Shown here: positions 8,767 through 17,378 of the stretch, piece by piece | How positions within the stretch are numbered: the first letter of the stretch is position 1 | Layout: each line of letters starts with the position of its first letter | Program-made: the position numbers and the translations under genes | Source of the DNA: Maribacter sp. | Lineage (GTDB): Bacteria > Bacteroidota > Bacteroidia > Flavobacteriales > Flavobacteriaceae | Direction: 5' to 3' | DNA: 64,000 nucleotides | Assembly: GCA_024643345.1 (NCBI GenBank) | Contig: JAHENB010000015.1 | Location: 1-64,000 of the forward strand | Notes under the pieces: generated by a model | The model's input: only the letters and a program-made list of their open reading frames with translations | Told to the model about the DNA's origin: nothing | The model's database searches: none

Positions 8767-9823
8767 ATTGATGTAGTTGGTTGATACCGCCAGTGACGTT
8801 TACTAGCCGTGCGCTCGAATAAAAAGGCTCCAATTCGAAAATGGCCTTTTGGCTCCTGATGCCCGATTGGCACAAAAAGTAAGCGGGCACGGTCATATCG
8901 ATTTCCCCTTTTCTCCGTGCGAGTTCCGACAGGGGAATATTGATCGAATTTGCGATGTGGAAGGACTGAAATTCATCGGTATTACGCACATCGATGAGCT
9001 GCAGCGGCCCCGACGCCAGCAATCGTTCGAAAGTTTCCGGCGTAACCGACTCGAAAGATAGGCCGCAATCAAGTTCATAGTTCCCTTGAAGCCTATCGAT
9101 GATCATATTTTCCGGAAGCGAACTGAATTTGATTTTTTGAAAACCATTGACCAACCCATCGAACAATAACAAGGTCCCGGAAAGCACTTCCCCGATACCG
9201 GTGATCACTTTAATGGCTTCCAAGGCCTGTAGGTTCCCAACGATGCCCGGTAAAATACCCAATACCCCATGTTGATCACAATTAGGAACCTCAGAAGCTT
9301 TGGGCATCTTCGGATAAAGACATCGATAGCTTGGCCCCCCTTTATAATTAAAGACGCTCACCTGTCCCTCGAATCCATGCAAGGCACCATAGATAAAAGG
9401 CTTTGATAAAATTACGCAGGCATCATTGATCAAATAACGGGTCGGAAAGTTGTCTGAGGCATCGACAACTAGATCATAGGACCTAATGGTTTCCAGGGCA
9501 TTATCGCGATCCAAAAACATTTCATGGCTCCTTAAATCGGTATTGCTATTTTGTGCTTTCAATTTAGACAAGGCCACCGCTACCTTGGATTTCCCAATAT
9601 CCGATTCGGCATATAGTACTTGACGGTGCAGATTGGAAAGGGCCACCCTATCCAGGTCCACGATGCCCAAAGTGCCCACGCCCATCGCATTGAGATAGGT
9701 CATGACCGGAATGCCCAAACCGCCGGCGCCCACCACCAAGACCTTGGCCTTGGCAAGTTTTTGTTGGGCTTCCGGACCAAAATCTTTTAAGATGGTCTGA
9801 CGGCTATAGCGTTCCGGGTTCAT
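8750..9823 (-). CDS. moeB: MoeB/ThiF-type adenylyltransferase fused to a rhodanese domain
   Basis: 357 residues. The N-terminal ThiF/MoeB domain has the nucleotide loop VVGAGGLGIPVMTY (about 31-44) and DLDRVALSNLHRQ. The C-terminal rhodanese domain (about 255-350) has the active cysteine in FLCQSGIRSQKA. The protein adenylates the C-terminal glycine of MoaD; the rhodanese may supply the sulfur. The first Cys pair of the E. coli MoeB zinc site (CYRC) reads SYRC here, so the zinc site is at least partly lost. It overlaps mobA by four bases and the TSUP gene by 17. Confidence 0.9.
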   Translation of the reverse strand: MNPERYSRQTILKDFGPEAQQKLAKAKVLVVGAGGLGIPVMTYLNAMGVGTLGIVDLDRVALSNLHRQVLYAESDIGKSKVAVALSKLKAQNSNTDLRSHEMFLDRDNALETIRSYDLVVDASDNFPTRYLINDACVILSKPFIYGALHGFEGQVSVFNYKGGPSYRCLYPKMPKASEVPNCDQHGVLGILPGIVGNLQALEAIKVITGIGEVLSGTLLLFDGLVNGFQKIKFSSLPENMIIDRLQGNYELDCGLSFESVTPETFERLLASGPLQLIDVRNTDEFQSFHIANSINIPLSELARRKGEIDMTVPAYFLCQSGIRSQKAIFELEPFYSSARLVNVTGGINQLHQYAAKY

Positions 9824-10416
9824 GCGGTTGACAATTTATTAAGGGCTTCCAGATATTCGGCCCTAGAATTCGCATTGAGCAATACTTTTTCATTTTTGGG
9901 AAATACCAAGTGTACGGGATTGTTGATCAAAAATTTACGCGGGCAGGTACCTATTCCCGTTTCCAAAAAGGAAACGGATCGCTGCAGGGCCTTTGGCTCC
10001 CAAATAGCGCACAAGGGCTCTGGCAAGGGATTTTCTTTCAAGGCAAAGGCGGTGGCCATCATTTCCGGTCGTCTTTCAGCTAGCAACGCATTCAAGGCTT
10101 CGAGATCGATCAGGGGCAAGTCACAGGCCAGTACCAACCAGGCTACCTCTGGAAACTGATGATGGGCAGAGAGAAGTCCATTATAAGGTCCCTTTACCTG
10201 ATCCTCATCAACGATTACTGCCATATCTGAAGGGATATCCGCAGTTTGGTCGGCCCTAATGCTAATAAAGGTACGTTCGCAGATTTGATCCAACATATGG
10301 TACAGGAATTCCCTTTGGGGCATCCCATGGTAGTCTATCAATCCTTTGTCGGTACCCATTCTGCTGCTTTTTCCACCGGAAAGGACCAAACCATATATTT
10401 TAGCGTTGGAAATCAT
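9820..10416 (-). CDS. mobA: Molybdenum cofactor guanylyltransferase
   Basis: 198 residues from the ATG at 10416. MobA adds GMP to molybdopterin to make the dinucleotide form of the cofactor. The N-terminal nucleotide-binding loop LVLSGGKSSRMGTDKG and the metal-binding VLACDLPLID are clear. A longer frame opens upstream at 10506, but the ATG at 10416 is preceded by AGGAGG at the ideal distance and places the glycine loop near the N-terminus as usual. The start overlaps the moaC end by 17 bases. Confidence 0.9.
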   Translation of the reverse strand: MISNAKIYGLVLSGGKSSRMGTDKGLIDYHGMPQREFLYHMLDQICERTFISIRADQTADIPSDMAVIVDEDQVKGPYNGLLSAHHQFPEVAWLVLACDLPLIDLEALNALLAERRPEMMATAFALKENPLPEPLCAIWEPKALQRSVSFLETGIGTCPRKFLINNPVHLVFPKNEKVLLNANSRAEYLEALNKLSTA

Positions 10417-10873
10417 GCTTACCTCCTGTTTTTTGTTGCAGTTGAATATTGGTAATCTTGATATCATGGGAAAGTGCTTTGCACATATCATATAGGGTAA
10501 GGGCACTGATGCCCACCCCCGTCAAGGCTTCCATCTCAACTCCGGTTCGTTCGTTGCACTTCACCATACATACGATTTCGAGCGTATTTTCAATGGGGCG
10601 GATATCAATATTTATCTTCGATAGCCGCAATGGATGGCATAAGGGGATCAAATCGGAAGTTTTTTTTGCGGCCTGTATGCCCGCAATGATGGCGGTTTGC
10701 AAAATACTGCCTTTTGGCCCCAAAAAATCCTGTGCTGCCAAGGTTTCGAATACCGGCTTGGGAAATTCTACCCTTCCATAGGCAGTGGCACTGCGCTCAG
10801 AAACCGATTTGTACGAAACATCGACCATGTTCACCTGACCGTTGGTATCGATATGGGAGAGTTGTTTCTTCAC
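10400..10873 (-). CDS. moaC: Cyclic pyranopterin monophosphate synthase
   Basis: 157 residues, the normal MoaC length. It converts 3',8-cyclo-GTP (from MoaA) to cyclic pyranopterin monophosphate. The conserved N-terminal VNMVDVSYKSVSERSATA, the active-site LIPLCHPLRLSK (about 75-86), and TGVEMEALTGVGISALTLYD with MCKA are all present. It sits between moaE and mobA in a tightly packed operon. Confidence 0.96.
   Translation of the reverse strand: MKKQLSHIDTNGQVNMVDVSYKSVSERSATAYGRVEFPKPVFETLAAQDFLGPKGSILQTAIIAGIQAAKKTSDLIPLCHPLRLSKINIDIRPIENTLEIVCMVKCNERTGVEMEALTGVGISALTLYDMCKALSHDIKITNIQLQQKTGGKHDFQR
10421..10428 (-). promoter_or_regulatory. Strong Shine-Dalgarno site before mobA
   Basis: The minus strand reads CAGGAGGT ending four bases before the mobA ATG at 10416. 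Such a full AGGAGG is uncommon in this phylum and here decides the start inside a frame that opens further upstream. It lies within the moaC coding end. Confidence 0.65.
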
Positions 10874-10885
10874 CTTTGCAATTGT

Positions 10886-11305
10886 TTATGGATGGGCCGA
10901 AACCCAAACGGTTTTATTTTTAAAAATTTCCTTTTTCCAAATGGGAACCCTTTCCTTAAGCGTATCGATCAAATACCTGCAAGCCTCAAAACATGCATCC
11001 CTGTGCGGTGCGGATGCCCCGACCACCACGACAGGGTCTTCTACTTTTTTGGCCCCAATGGCGTGGCGTATGACCACTTTGTTCAACTGCCATTTTTCAA
11101 CGGCCTCCAATGCGATTTTTTCCATCTCCTTCAAGGCCATGTTTCTATACGTCTCAAACTCCAGGGCAACGACCGTTTCGCCCTGGGTCACTTCCCGTAC
11201 GGTTCCCACAAATACACAAATGCCACCACTTTGGGGATCGGAAAGTTCGGCGTACACCTTTGAAACCTCCAGGGAATCTACTATTTCGATAATTGTTTTG
11301 TTCAT
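10886..11305 (-). CDS. moaE: Molybdopterin synthase large subunit
   Basis: 139 residues. With MoaD it transfers two sulfurs to cyclic pyranopterin monophosphate. The family motifs GGICVFVGTVREVTQGE, the ALEFETYRNMA segment and the catalytic region VVVVGASAPHRDACFEACRY followed by VPIWKKE are clear. The ATG shares one base with the moaD stop (TAATG), a sign of translational coupling that fits a 1:1 complex. Confidence 0.95.
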   Translation of the reverse strand: MNKTIIEIVDSLEVSKVYAELSDPQSGGICVFVGTVREVTQGETVVALEFETYRNMALKEMEKIALEAVEKWQLNKVVIRHAIGAKKVEDPVVVVGASAPHRDACFEACRYLIDTLKERVPIWKKEIFKNKTVWVSAHP

Positions 11306-11547
11306 TAGCCTCCGCTCACAGGTGGAATAATGGCGATTTCGTCGCCCGGTTTCAAAATTAGCTCATCCCTGACATACTCACTGTTCACCGCTACCGCCAT
11401 GGATGACAAGCGCCCCAGATCGGGATAAGCACTTTCCAGTGTTTGCCTTAGTTCTTTGACCGAAGTGGGTTGACCCTCCCCGGCAGCAAATTGAATTTTA
11501 GATTTCCCTACGATATCCTTTGCAATTCCAAACAATAAAATTTCCAT
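11305..11547 (-). CDS. moaD: Molybdopterin synthase sulfur-carrier subunit
   Basis: 80 residues from the ATG at 11547, a ubiquitin-fold sulfur carrier ending in VSGG, whose terminal glycine is thiocarboxylated by the MoeB-type protein downstream. GDEIAIIPPVSGG is diagnostic. The frame can be extended by ten residues (MYFYWRKRFN), but that extension is unlike MoaD and MEILLFG is the usual start. It is the first gene of the operon. Confidence 0.93.
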   Translation of the reverse strand: MEILLFGIAKDIVGKSKIQFAAGEGQPTSVKELRQTLESAYPDLGRLSSMAVAVNSEYVRDELILKPGDEIAIIPPVSGG

Positions 11548-11566
11548 ATTAAAACGCTTTCGCCAA

Positions 11567-11574
11567 TAAAAATA
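11567..11574 (-). promoter_or_regulatory. Possible -7 box of the Moco operon
   Basis: The minus strand reads TATTTTTA, seven of eight matches to TAnnTTTG, about 20 bases before moaD. No matching -33 box is seen. Confidence 0.3.
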
Positions 11575-11599
11575 CAAGTTACGAAAAATTCCTTCCCGC

Positions 11600-12403
11600 C
11601 TAAGGTTTTTGGACTATTTTGGCGTTGTGGGGCATCCCATAAAAGGCAGGAAGTTCCACTTGACCGCTGATGGAAACATTGTTAAAATAGGCTGTGCTTT
11701 TGGCCTCTTTGATCTGTCTGCCGTCATAATTGTGCCAGGTCATAGATTTGGGCAATAACAGCCCATTGACCTTGATCCAATCGTTGTAATGAATCCATTT
11801 CACATCATCCGATTTTTCCCCACTTCTATAGGTTACCGTATAGCCCAACCATGCCATTTGATGTGTCACTGGATCGTAATGGATAAAATACTCATCCTTG
11901 GAAGAATTGCCTACGCCATCCCCAAAACCGATATGCAAGCCCGGATAGCTTCTTCCCTTAAAAACCAAGGGTTCGGTCTGGCCATAGCGTATACCATCAT
12001 CGGCCAGGACAAAGGGCATGGCGTAAAAATAAAACATCAAATTGTGATAGAACAACGGGTCCCCTTTATAGTTGTTTTGAGGATCTAACAACCAAACTTC
12101 CTTACCGTCGAAGCCCATTGCGATGGGGCCCATGTTGATCTTGACCTTTCTTGAATAAAGATCGATGGTATGGGTCTCCTTCGAATCGTCGGCAGTCCCG
12201 GCAGGGATTTCAAAAATGAGGGTTTTCATGGCCCGCCAATGTGCCAAACCGCCATGGACATCTAAAACCTGGGTCAATGCATCGGGAAATTCGGTCTCTT
12301 CTTGTTCAGTTGCGTTGGTTATGGCCTGGGTCGTTTCCGATTCCGATCTAGGCTTACAGGCCTGTATCAAGAGCAGGAGTACGAGGGGAATATATATTTT
12401 CAT
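11600..12403 (-). CDS. DUF6503-like lipoprotein
   Basis: 267 residues from the ATG at 12403. The start MKIYIPLVLLLLIQACKP is a lipoprotein signal with lipobox IQAC. The mature part has VLDVHGGLAHWRAMKTL near its beginning and blocks of the type GMPHN and WHNYDGR, as in the DUF6503 family of Bacteroidota, whose role is unknown. An ATG eight codons upstream exists but would put charged residues before the signal. The gene is on its own, divergent from the RNA methyltransferase and 50 bases upstream of moaD. Confidence 0.75.
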   Translation of the reverse strand: MKIYIPLVLLLLIQACKPRSESETTQAITNATEQEETEFPDALTQVLDVHGGLAHWRAMKTLIFEIPAGTADDSKETHTIDLYSRKVKINMGPIAMGFDGKEVWLLDPQNNYKGDPLFYHNLMFYFYAMPFVLADDGIRYGQTEPLVFKGRSYPGLHIGFGDGVGNSSKDEYFIHYDPVTHQMAWLGYTVTYRSGEKSDDVKWIHYNDWIKVNGLLLPKSMTWHNYDGRQIKEAKSTAYFNNVSISGQVELPAFYGMPHNAKIVQKP

Positions 12404-12464
12404 GGCCGAAGTGTTTAGGATATTCATTCTGTCGGGGAAAGATCTATTTATTTACCGAATCGAT

Positions 12465-12472
12465 TACTTTTG
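12465..12472 (+). promoter_or_regulatory. -7 promoter box of the RNA methyltransferase gene
   Basis: TACTTTTG ends four bases before the ATG at 12477. Transcription would start at about the start codon, giving a leaderless mRNA. It also argues against the longer upstream frame. Confidence 0.5.
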
Positions 12473-12476
12473 TAGC

Positions 12477-13289
12477 ATGCACGAAATTAAGCAAATCAGC
12501 AGCCTTCAGAATACACTTGTAAAAAAAATTCTGCTGCTTCAAGAGAAGTCCAGGGAAAGGAAGCGGGAGCAAAAATTTGTGTTAGAAGGACGAAAGGAAC
12601 TGCAACTGGCCATAAAAGCAGGTTACCAAATGGAAACCGTTTTGTTTTACGAAGGCTTGATTTCAATCGATGAATTAAATTCGCTTTTTAAAGGGGGGGC
12701 GCCAAAACCGGAACGCATCACGATTTCCAAAGAAGTTTTTCAAAAATTGGCCTACCGTGACAGTACCGGCGGTATCGTGGCCATAGGCTACTGCATGAAA
12801 CATGACTTGGAGTCCTTGGTCCTAAACAAAAAAAAACCATTGATCCTCGTCGCGGAAGCACCTGAAAAGCCCGGAAACATCGGGGCATTATTGCGTACCG
12901 CTGATGCTGCCAAGCTCGATGCGGTAATCATTGCCAATGGCAAAACCGATCTGTACAATCCCAATATTATCCGATCTAGTGTAGGATGTCTTTTCACCAA
13001 TACCATTGCCTTGGCAAGTACAGCCGAAGTCATTGATTATCTCAAACGGAAAAAGATATCCATTTACTGTGCTGCGCTCTCTGCCTCAAAAAACTATGTA
13101 GATGTTGATTTCTTGGGCAGTTCCGCAATCGTGGTGGGCACTGAATCGACCGGACTCTCGGATGAATGGCTCGAGGCATCCGACCAAAACATTCTTATTC
13201 CCATGCAGGGCGAAATCGATTCAATGAACGTTTCGGTCTCGGCGGCAATCCTTATCTTTGAAGCAAAAAGGCAACGTGGATTTACCTAA
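12477..13289 (+). CDS. TrmH/SpoU-family RNA 2'-O-methyltransferase
   Basis: 270 residues. The N-terminal substrate-binding domain has KFVLEGRKELQLAIKAG. The SPOUT catalytic domain has the three motifs: PGNIGALLRTADAA, IVVGTESTGLSDEW, and IPMQGEIDSMNVSVSAA followed by ILIFEA. It methylates a ribose in rRNA or tRNA; RlmB-like activity on 23S rRNA is the usual annotation but the exact site is not readable here. The frame is open upstream to 12165, but that part is antisense to the lipoprotein and the ATG at 12477 has a -7 box directly before it. Confidence 0.9.
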   Translation: MHEIKQISSLQNTLVKKILLLQEKSRERKREQKFVLEGRKELQLAIKAGYQMETVLFYEGLISIDELNSLFKGGAPKPERITISKEVFQKLAYRDSTGGIVAIGYCMKHDLESLVLNKKKPLILVAEAPEKPGNIGALLRTADAAKLDAVIIANGKTDLYNPNIIRSSVGCLFTNTIALASTAEVIDYLKRKKISIYCAALSASKNYVDVDFLGSSAIVVGTESTGLSDEWLEASDQNILIPMQGEIDSMNVSVSAAILIFEAKRQRGFT

Positions 13290-13332
13290 TTACAGGCCTT
13301 TGGCCACTTGACTTTGCAAAAGCCGACCAAAC

Positions 13333-13344
13333 ATCGGTACCGAT
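13333..13344. repeat. 12-base perfect palindrome upstream of the M48 peptidase gene
   Basis: ATCGGTACCGAT, 17 bases before the presumed TTG start of the next gene. It could be an operator half-site pair or chance; nothing else supports a role. Confidence 0.3.
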
Positions 13345-13361
13345 AACCAAAATCACATCTC

Positions 13362-14588
13362 TTGAATAACCTATTCCATATCATCATTATCATTTTGGCG
13401 GTCCAATTTATTTTGGATACCTATCTGAACTACCTTAACGCAAAAAGGTTCAATGACCCTATTCCCAAGGAACTCAGTGACGTTTTTGATACTTCGGAGC
13501 ATGAAAAATCTTATGAGTATAAAAAAACCAATTACCGGTTCGGCATAGTTTCATCTACCTTTTCGTTATTGCTCACCATAGGTTTTTTGGCGTTTGGGGG
13601 TTTTGAATGGGTGGATCAGATCGTTAGGGGAATCACCCAAAACACCATGTTCATGGCACTTTTGTTTTTTGGCATGGTGATGATCGGTTCCGATTTTATA
13701 AGCCTGCCTTTCGCTTACTATTCGACATTTGTGATCGAGGAAAAATTCGGATTCAACAAAACCACAAAAAAACTGTTTTTCATCGACAAATTAAAAGGCT
13801 GGTTCATGTTGATCGTTCTGGGTGGCGGTATCCTTGGCATGGTGATCTGGTTCTACCAATGGGCCGGAAACCACTTCTGGATCTATGCCTGGGTATTGAT
13901 AACCATATTTACGGTGTTCATGAACCTTTTTTACAGTAAATTAATCGTCCCCATATTCAATAGGCAAACCCCACTGGAAGATGGAAGCCTAAAAAGCAAA
14001 ATAGAAGGATATGCAAAAAAGGTCGGTTTTGAACTTAATCAGATTTTTGTCATCGACGGCTCCAAAAGATCAACCAAGGCGAATGCTTATTTTTCCGGTT
14101 TTGGGAGGGAAAAAAGGGTTACCCTCTACGATACGCTTATCAAAGATTTGAATGAGGAGGAAATTGTCGCAGTATTGGCTCATGAAGTGGGGCACTATAA
14201 ACGAAGGCATATTATTTTTAACCTTTCGGCATCGATTTTACTCACGGGGTTCACTTTGTTCATTTTATCGCTCTTTGTCAACCACCCTGAAGTATCAATG
14301 GCAATTGGGGTCTCTCAACCGAGTTTTCATGCGGCCCTGATCGGGTTTGGCCTCCTCTATTCGCCCATATCCGAAATTACGGGTTTGGTCATGAACCATT
14401 TCTCCAGAAAATTTGAGTACCAGGCCGATAACTACGCCAAAAGCACCTATGCCGCGCTGCCGTTGATCAGCTCGCTCAAAAAGCTCTCCAAAAACAATCT
14501 GAGCAACCTTACCCCCCATCCTGCCTATGTTTTTATGCACTACTCACATCCGCCCTTGATCGCAAGGATCCGGAATTTAAAGGCATAG
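13362..14588 (+). CDS. M48 family CAAX-type membrane metallopeptidase
   Basis: 408 residues, resembling Ste24/HtpX-type endopeptidases with several membrane helices. The zinc motif HEVGH is at about 274-278 (LAHEVGHYKRRH) and the third ligand glutamate is in RKFEYQADNYA. The terminal part TPHPAYVFMHYSHPPLIARI is typical. Bacterial members degrade misfolded membrane proteins or process peptides. The start is a TTG, as no ATG lies near the expected N-terminus before the first helix. Confidence 0.9.
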   Translation: MNNLFHIIIIILAVQFILDTYLNYLNAKRFNDPIPKELSDVFDTSEHEKSYEYKKTNYRFGIVSSTFSLLLTIGFLAFGGFEWVDQIVRGITQNTMFMALLFFGMVMIGSDFISLPFAYYSTFVIEEKFGFNKTTKKLFFIDKLKGWFMLIVLGGGILGMVIWFYQWAGNHFWIYAWVLITIFTVFMNLFYSKLIVPIFNRQTPLEDGSLKSKIEGYAKKVGFELNQIFVIDGSKRSTKANAYFSGFGREKRVTLYDTLIKDLNEEEIVAVLAHEVGHYKRRHIIFNLSASILLTGFTLFILSLFVNHPEVSMAIGVSQPSFHAALIGFGLLYSPISEITGLVMNHFSRKFEYQADNYAKSTYAALPLISSLKKLSKNNLSNLTPHPAYVFMHYSHPPLIARIRNLKA

Positions 14589-14594
14589 TTTTTG

Positions 14595-14625
14595 TTGTGT
14601 AGTCATTAAGATTATGCTACTTTTA
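14595..14625 (+). promoter_or_regulatory. Promoter of the (p)ppGpp synthetase gene
   Basis: TTG (14595-14597), a 20-base spacer and TACTTTTA (14618-14625, seven of eight to TAnnTTTG). The box ends seven bases before the ATG at 14633. Confidence 0.5.
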
Positions 14626-14632
14626 TTTAGGT

Positions 14633-16837
14633 ATGACACAAGCCGCACTTGAAATAGAGAACAAGGAAATAGCGAAACAATATAAGGAACTGTTGCGCAT
14701 CAGTTATCAGACCTTGACGGTCGATGATAAAAAACTGATTCGTTCGGCTTTCGAGGTTGCTCTGGACGCACACAAAGACCAGCGAAGGAAATCGGGTGAA
14801 GCCTATATTTTTCATCCCATAGCGGTAGCCAAAATCGTTGCCTCTGAAATAGGCCTGGATGCCGTATCGATTGCTTCCGCGCTATTGCACGATGTGGTCG
14901 AAGACACGGCATATACCCTCGACGATATTGAACGCATGTTCGGGGAAACGGTTGCCAGAATCGTGGACGGCCTCACCAAAATCGCGCATCTTAAAAAAGA
15001 CATGAACATCTCCCAGCAGGCGGAGAACTTCAGAAAAATGTTGCTCACCCTTCATGATGATGTTCGGGTGATCATCATCAAAATAGCAGACCGCTATCAC
15101 AACATGCTCACCATGGATGCCATGCCGGAGGACAAACAGGTTCAAATGGCATCGGAAACCTTATACATATATGCGCCCTTGGCCCATAGAATAGGGCTTT
15201 ACAACATTAAGACCGAACTAGAAGACCTTAGTTTGAAGTATACCGAACCAGAGGTATACGCCGATATCCAGGGCAAGATCGAAGAATCAAAGGAAGAGCA
15301 GCAAGCCTATATCGATGCCTTTAAGAAAGTGATAGAAAATTCTTTGGACGAGGAGAAACTCAATTATGTCATCAAAGGGCGGATGAAGTCGATTTTTTCG
15401 ATGCGTCGGAAGATCATGTCACAAAACGTAACTTTCGATGAAATTTATGACAAATTTGCGATTAGGATCATCTATAAATCGGACAAGCAAAACGAGAAAT
15501 TTTTAGCCTGGAAGATCTATTCGATCGTAACCGACCATTTCACGCCCAACCCGGTGCGATTGCGCGATTGGATCTCCTCCCCCAAATCAACGGGTTATGA
15601 AGCGCTGCACATCACGGTCATGGGGCCAAAGGGCAAGTGGGTGGAAGTGCAGATACGGAGTGAACGAATGCACGAAATCGCCGAAAAAGGCTATGCCGCC
15701 CATTTTAAATACAAACACGGCGACCAAAAGGAACAGGGAATCGAGATTTGGCTCAATCGACTACAGGAAGCCCTGGAGAACGCTACCACCAATGCGGTAG
15801 ATTTCGTAGAAGAGTTCAAGCTCAACCTTTATGCAAAGGAAATCTTCGTTTTTACCCCAAAAGGGGAGTTAAAGTCACTTCCAAAAGGAGCTACCCCCCT
15901 CGATTTTGCCTTTAATATACACACCGAAGTCGGCATTCACACCCGAGGTGCCAAAGTAAATGGAAAATTGGTGCCCCTGAGCACTACTTTGAACAGTGGC
16001 GACCAGGTAGAGATCATCACTTCCGAACAGGCAAAGCCCAACCAAAACTGGTTAGATTATGCCACCACGGCAAGGGCGCGCTCCAAGATCAAGTCTTCAT
16101 TGCGCGAAGAACAAAAGGCGGTGGCTAGCGAGGGCAAAGAAATCTTGAGAAGAAAACTGAAATCGCAAAAGATCAACTTGAACGAAGACACGGTCAATAA
16201 AATGGTGGTCTTCTTCAAACTAAAGACCAGTCTTGACTTATTTTATAGGGTTGGCATCGGATCGATAGACAATCAAATGATCAAAGATTTTGCTTCCTCT
16301 TACAGCAATGCCTTTATCAGTTTCTTTAAAAATAAAATCAGGAAAACCCCGGTACCCGCGGATATTGACAAAGATGAAATCACTGCCAAATACGATATGT
16401 TGGTTTTTGGCAAAGAAGAGGAAAAACTCGAATACAAGCTATCCCAATGCTGCAATCCGATACCAGGAGATGATGTTTTTGGCTTTGTAAGCGTTACCGA
16501 AGGCATCAAGGTGCATTCGAAAAACTGCCCGAATGCCATATCCTTACAGAGCAATTATGCATACCGGATTATCAGTGCCAAATGGATAGATTCGTCACAG
16601 AAGGAATTCCAATCCGAGATAAAACTTACCGGCATCGACAACTTGGGCCTTGTCAGTGAAATCACGGAGGTGATATCCGATAACATGCATGTAAACATGC
16701 GCAATCTGAACTTCAGTACCGATGGTGGCACCTTTACGGGACGGATTACCGTAGTTGTCAAAAACATTGGTATCCTCAAAAAGTTAATCAATAACCTGAA
16801 GCAAATCGACGGCATCGATAAAGTGACCCGCATTTAA
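14633..16837 (+). CDS. rsh: Bifunctional (p)ppGpp synthetase/hydrolase
   Basis: 734 residues, full-length RelA/SpoT type. The HD hydrolase domain has ASALLHDVVEDT (H86, D87). The synthetase domain has YDKFAIRIIYKS, SPKSTGYEALHITV and EVQIRSERMHEIAEKGYAAH. A TGS domain follows (IFVFTPKGELKSLPKGATPL), then a zinc-finger-like segment with KLSQCCNPIPGDDV and a C-terminal ACT domain. The HD motif is intact, so both making and breaking of (p)ppGpp are expected. It is followed directly by fur and purA; purA encodes an enzyme of GTP/ATP balance, consistent with a stringent-response and nucleotide neighbourhood. Confidence 0.95.
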   Translation: MTQAALEIENKEIAKQYKELLRISYQTLTVDDKKLIRSAFEVALDAHKDQRRKSGEAYIFHPIAVAKIVASEIGLDAVSIASALLHDVVEDTAYTLDDIERMFGETVARIVDGLTKIAHLKKDMNISQQAENFRKMLLTLHDDVRVIIIKIADRYHNMLTMDAMPEDKQVQMASETLYIYAPLAHRIGLYNIKTELEDLSLKYTEPEVYADIQGKIEESKEEQQAYIDAFKKVIENSLDEEKLNYVIKGRMKSIFSMRRKIMSQNVTFDEIYDKFAIRIIYKSDKQNEKFLAWKIYSIVTDHFTPNPVRLRDWISSPKSTGYEALHITVMGPKGKWVEVQIRSERMHEIAEKGYAAHFKYKHGDQKEQGIEIWLNRLQEALENATTNAVDFVEEFKLNLYAKEIFVFTPKGELKSLPKGATPLDFAFNIHTEVGIHTRGAKVNGKLVPLSTTLNSGDQVEIITSEQAKPNQNWLDYATTARARSKIKSSLREEQKAVASEGKEILRRKLKSQKINLNEDTVNKMVVFFKLKTSLDLFYRVGIGSIDNQMIKDFASSYSNAFISFFKNKIRKTPVPADIDKDEITAKYDMLVFGKEEEKLEYKLSQCCNPIPGDDVFGFVSVTEGIKVHSKNCPNAISLQSNYAYRIISAKWIDSSQKEFQSEIKLTGIDNLGLVSEITEVISDNMHVNMRNLNFSTDGGTFTGRITVVVKNIGILKKLINNLKQIDGIDKVTRI

Positions 16838-16849
16838 AAAGGTTTATAA

Positions 16850-16877
16850 TTGGAATGAAAATTTAACAGTACATTTG
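16850..16877 (+). promoter_or_regulatory. Promoter of the Fur-family gene
   Basis: TTG (16850-16852), a 17-base spacer and a perfect TACATTTG (16870-16877). The predicted transcript begins at about 16882-16884, right before the ATG at 16885 and about 20 bases before the ATG at 16903. Confidence 0.6.
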
Positions 16878-16902
16878 CGAATTGATGCAGGGAAAACCAA
16901 TT

Positions 16903-17358
16903 ATGGCAGTTAGCAAAAATCAGGAAATAGTAAAGAACGTATTCACCGCTTTTTTGGAGGATAGCGGACATCGAAAAACACCCGAGCGCTACGCCATTCT
17001 TCAGGAAATCTATGACAGTGAAGAGCATTTCGATATAGAATCGCTCTACATCAACATGAAGAACAAAAACTATAGGGTGAGTCGGGCCACTTTGTACAAT
17101 ACCATAGAACTCTTGTTGGAATGTAAACTGGTTCGAAAACATCAATTCGGCAAAAACCAGGCGCAATACGAAAAATCCTATTTCGACCGCCAGCACGACC
17201 ACGTGATTCTTACCGATACGGGAGAAGTAATGGAATTTTGCGATCCACGCATCCAATCGATCAAAAAGACGATTGAGGAGGTATTCGACATCAAGATCAG
17301 CACCCACTCACTCTACTTTTATGGTACCCGAAACAAAGAAGAAAAAACACAACATTAA
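16903..17358 (+). CDS. Fur-family transcriptional regulator
   Basis: 151 residues from the ATG at 16903 (157 if the ATG at 16885 is used). The winged helix is [15 protein letters not shown] and [15 protein letters not shown]. The metal-binding part has [20 protein letters not shown]. The CXXC pairs that hold the structural zinc in many Fur and PerR proteins are missing (ILTDTGEV where others have a C-x-x-C). It is probably a metal or peroxide sensor, but its ligand cannot be assigned. The start at 16903 is preferred because the promoter box is too close to 16885 for a normal leader. It lies between rsh and purA with 21 bases to purA. Confidence 0.88.
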   Translation: MAVSKNQEIVKNVFTAFLEDSGHRKTPERYAILQEIYDSEEHFDIESLYINMKNKNYRVSRATLYNTIELLLECKLVRKHQFGKNQAQYEKSYFDRQHDHVILTDTGEVMEFCDPRIQSIKKTIEEVFDIKISTHSLYFYGTRNKEEKTQH

Positions 17359-17378
17359 CCGATAAGAAGCAACTTACA

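Noticed and set aside
12165-12476. A 104-codon N-terminal extension of the RNA methyltransferase.
   Set aside because: It is antisense to the lipoprotein gene, has no family similarity, and a -7 box lies right before the ATG at 12477.
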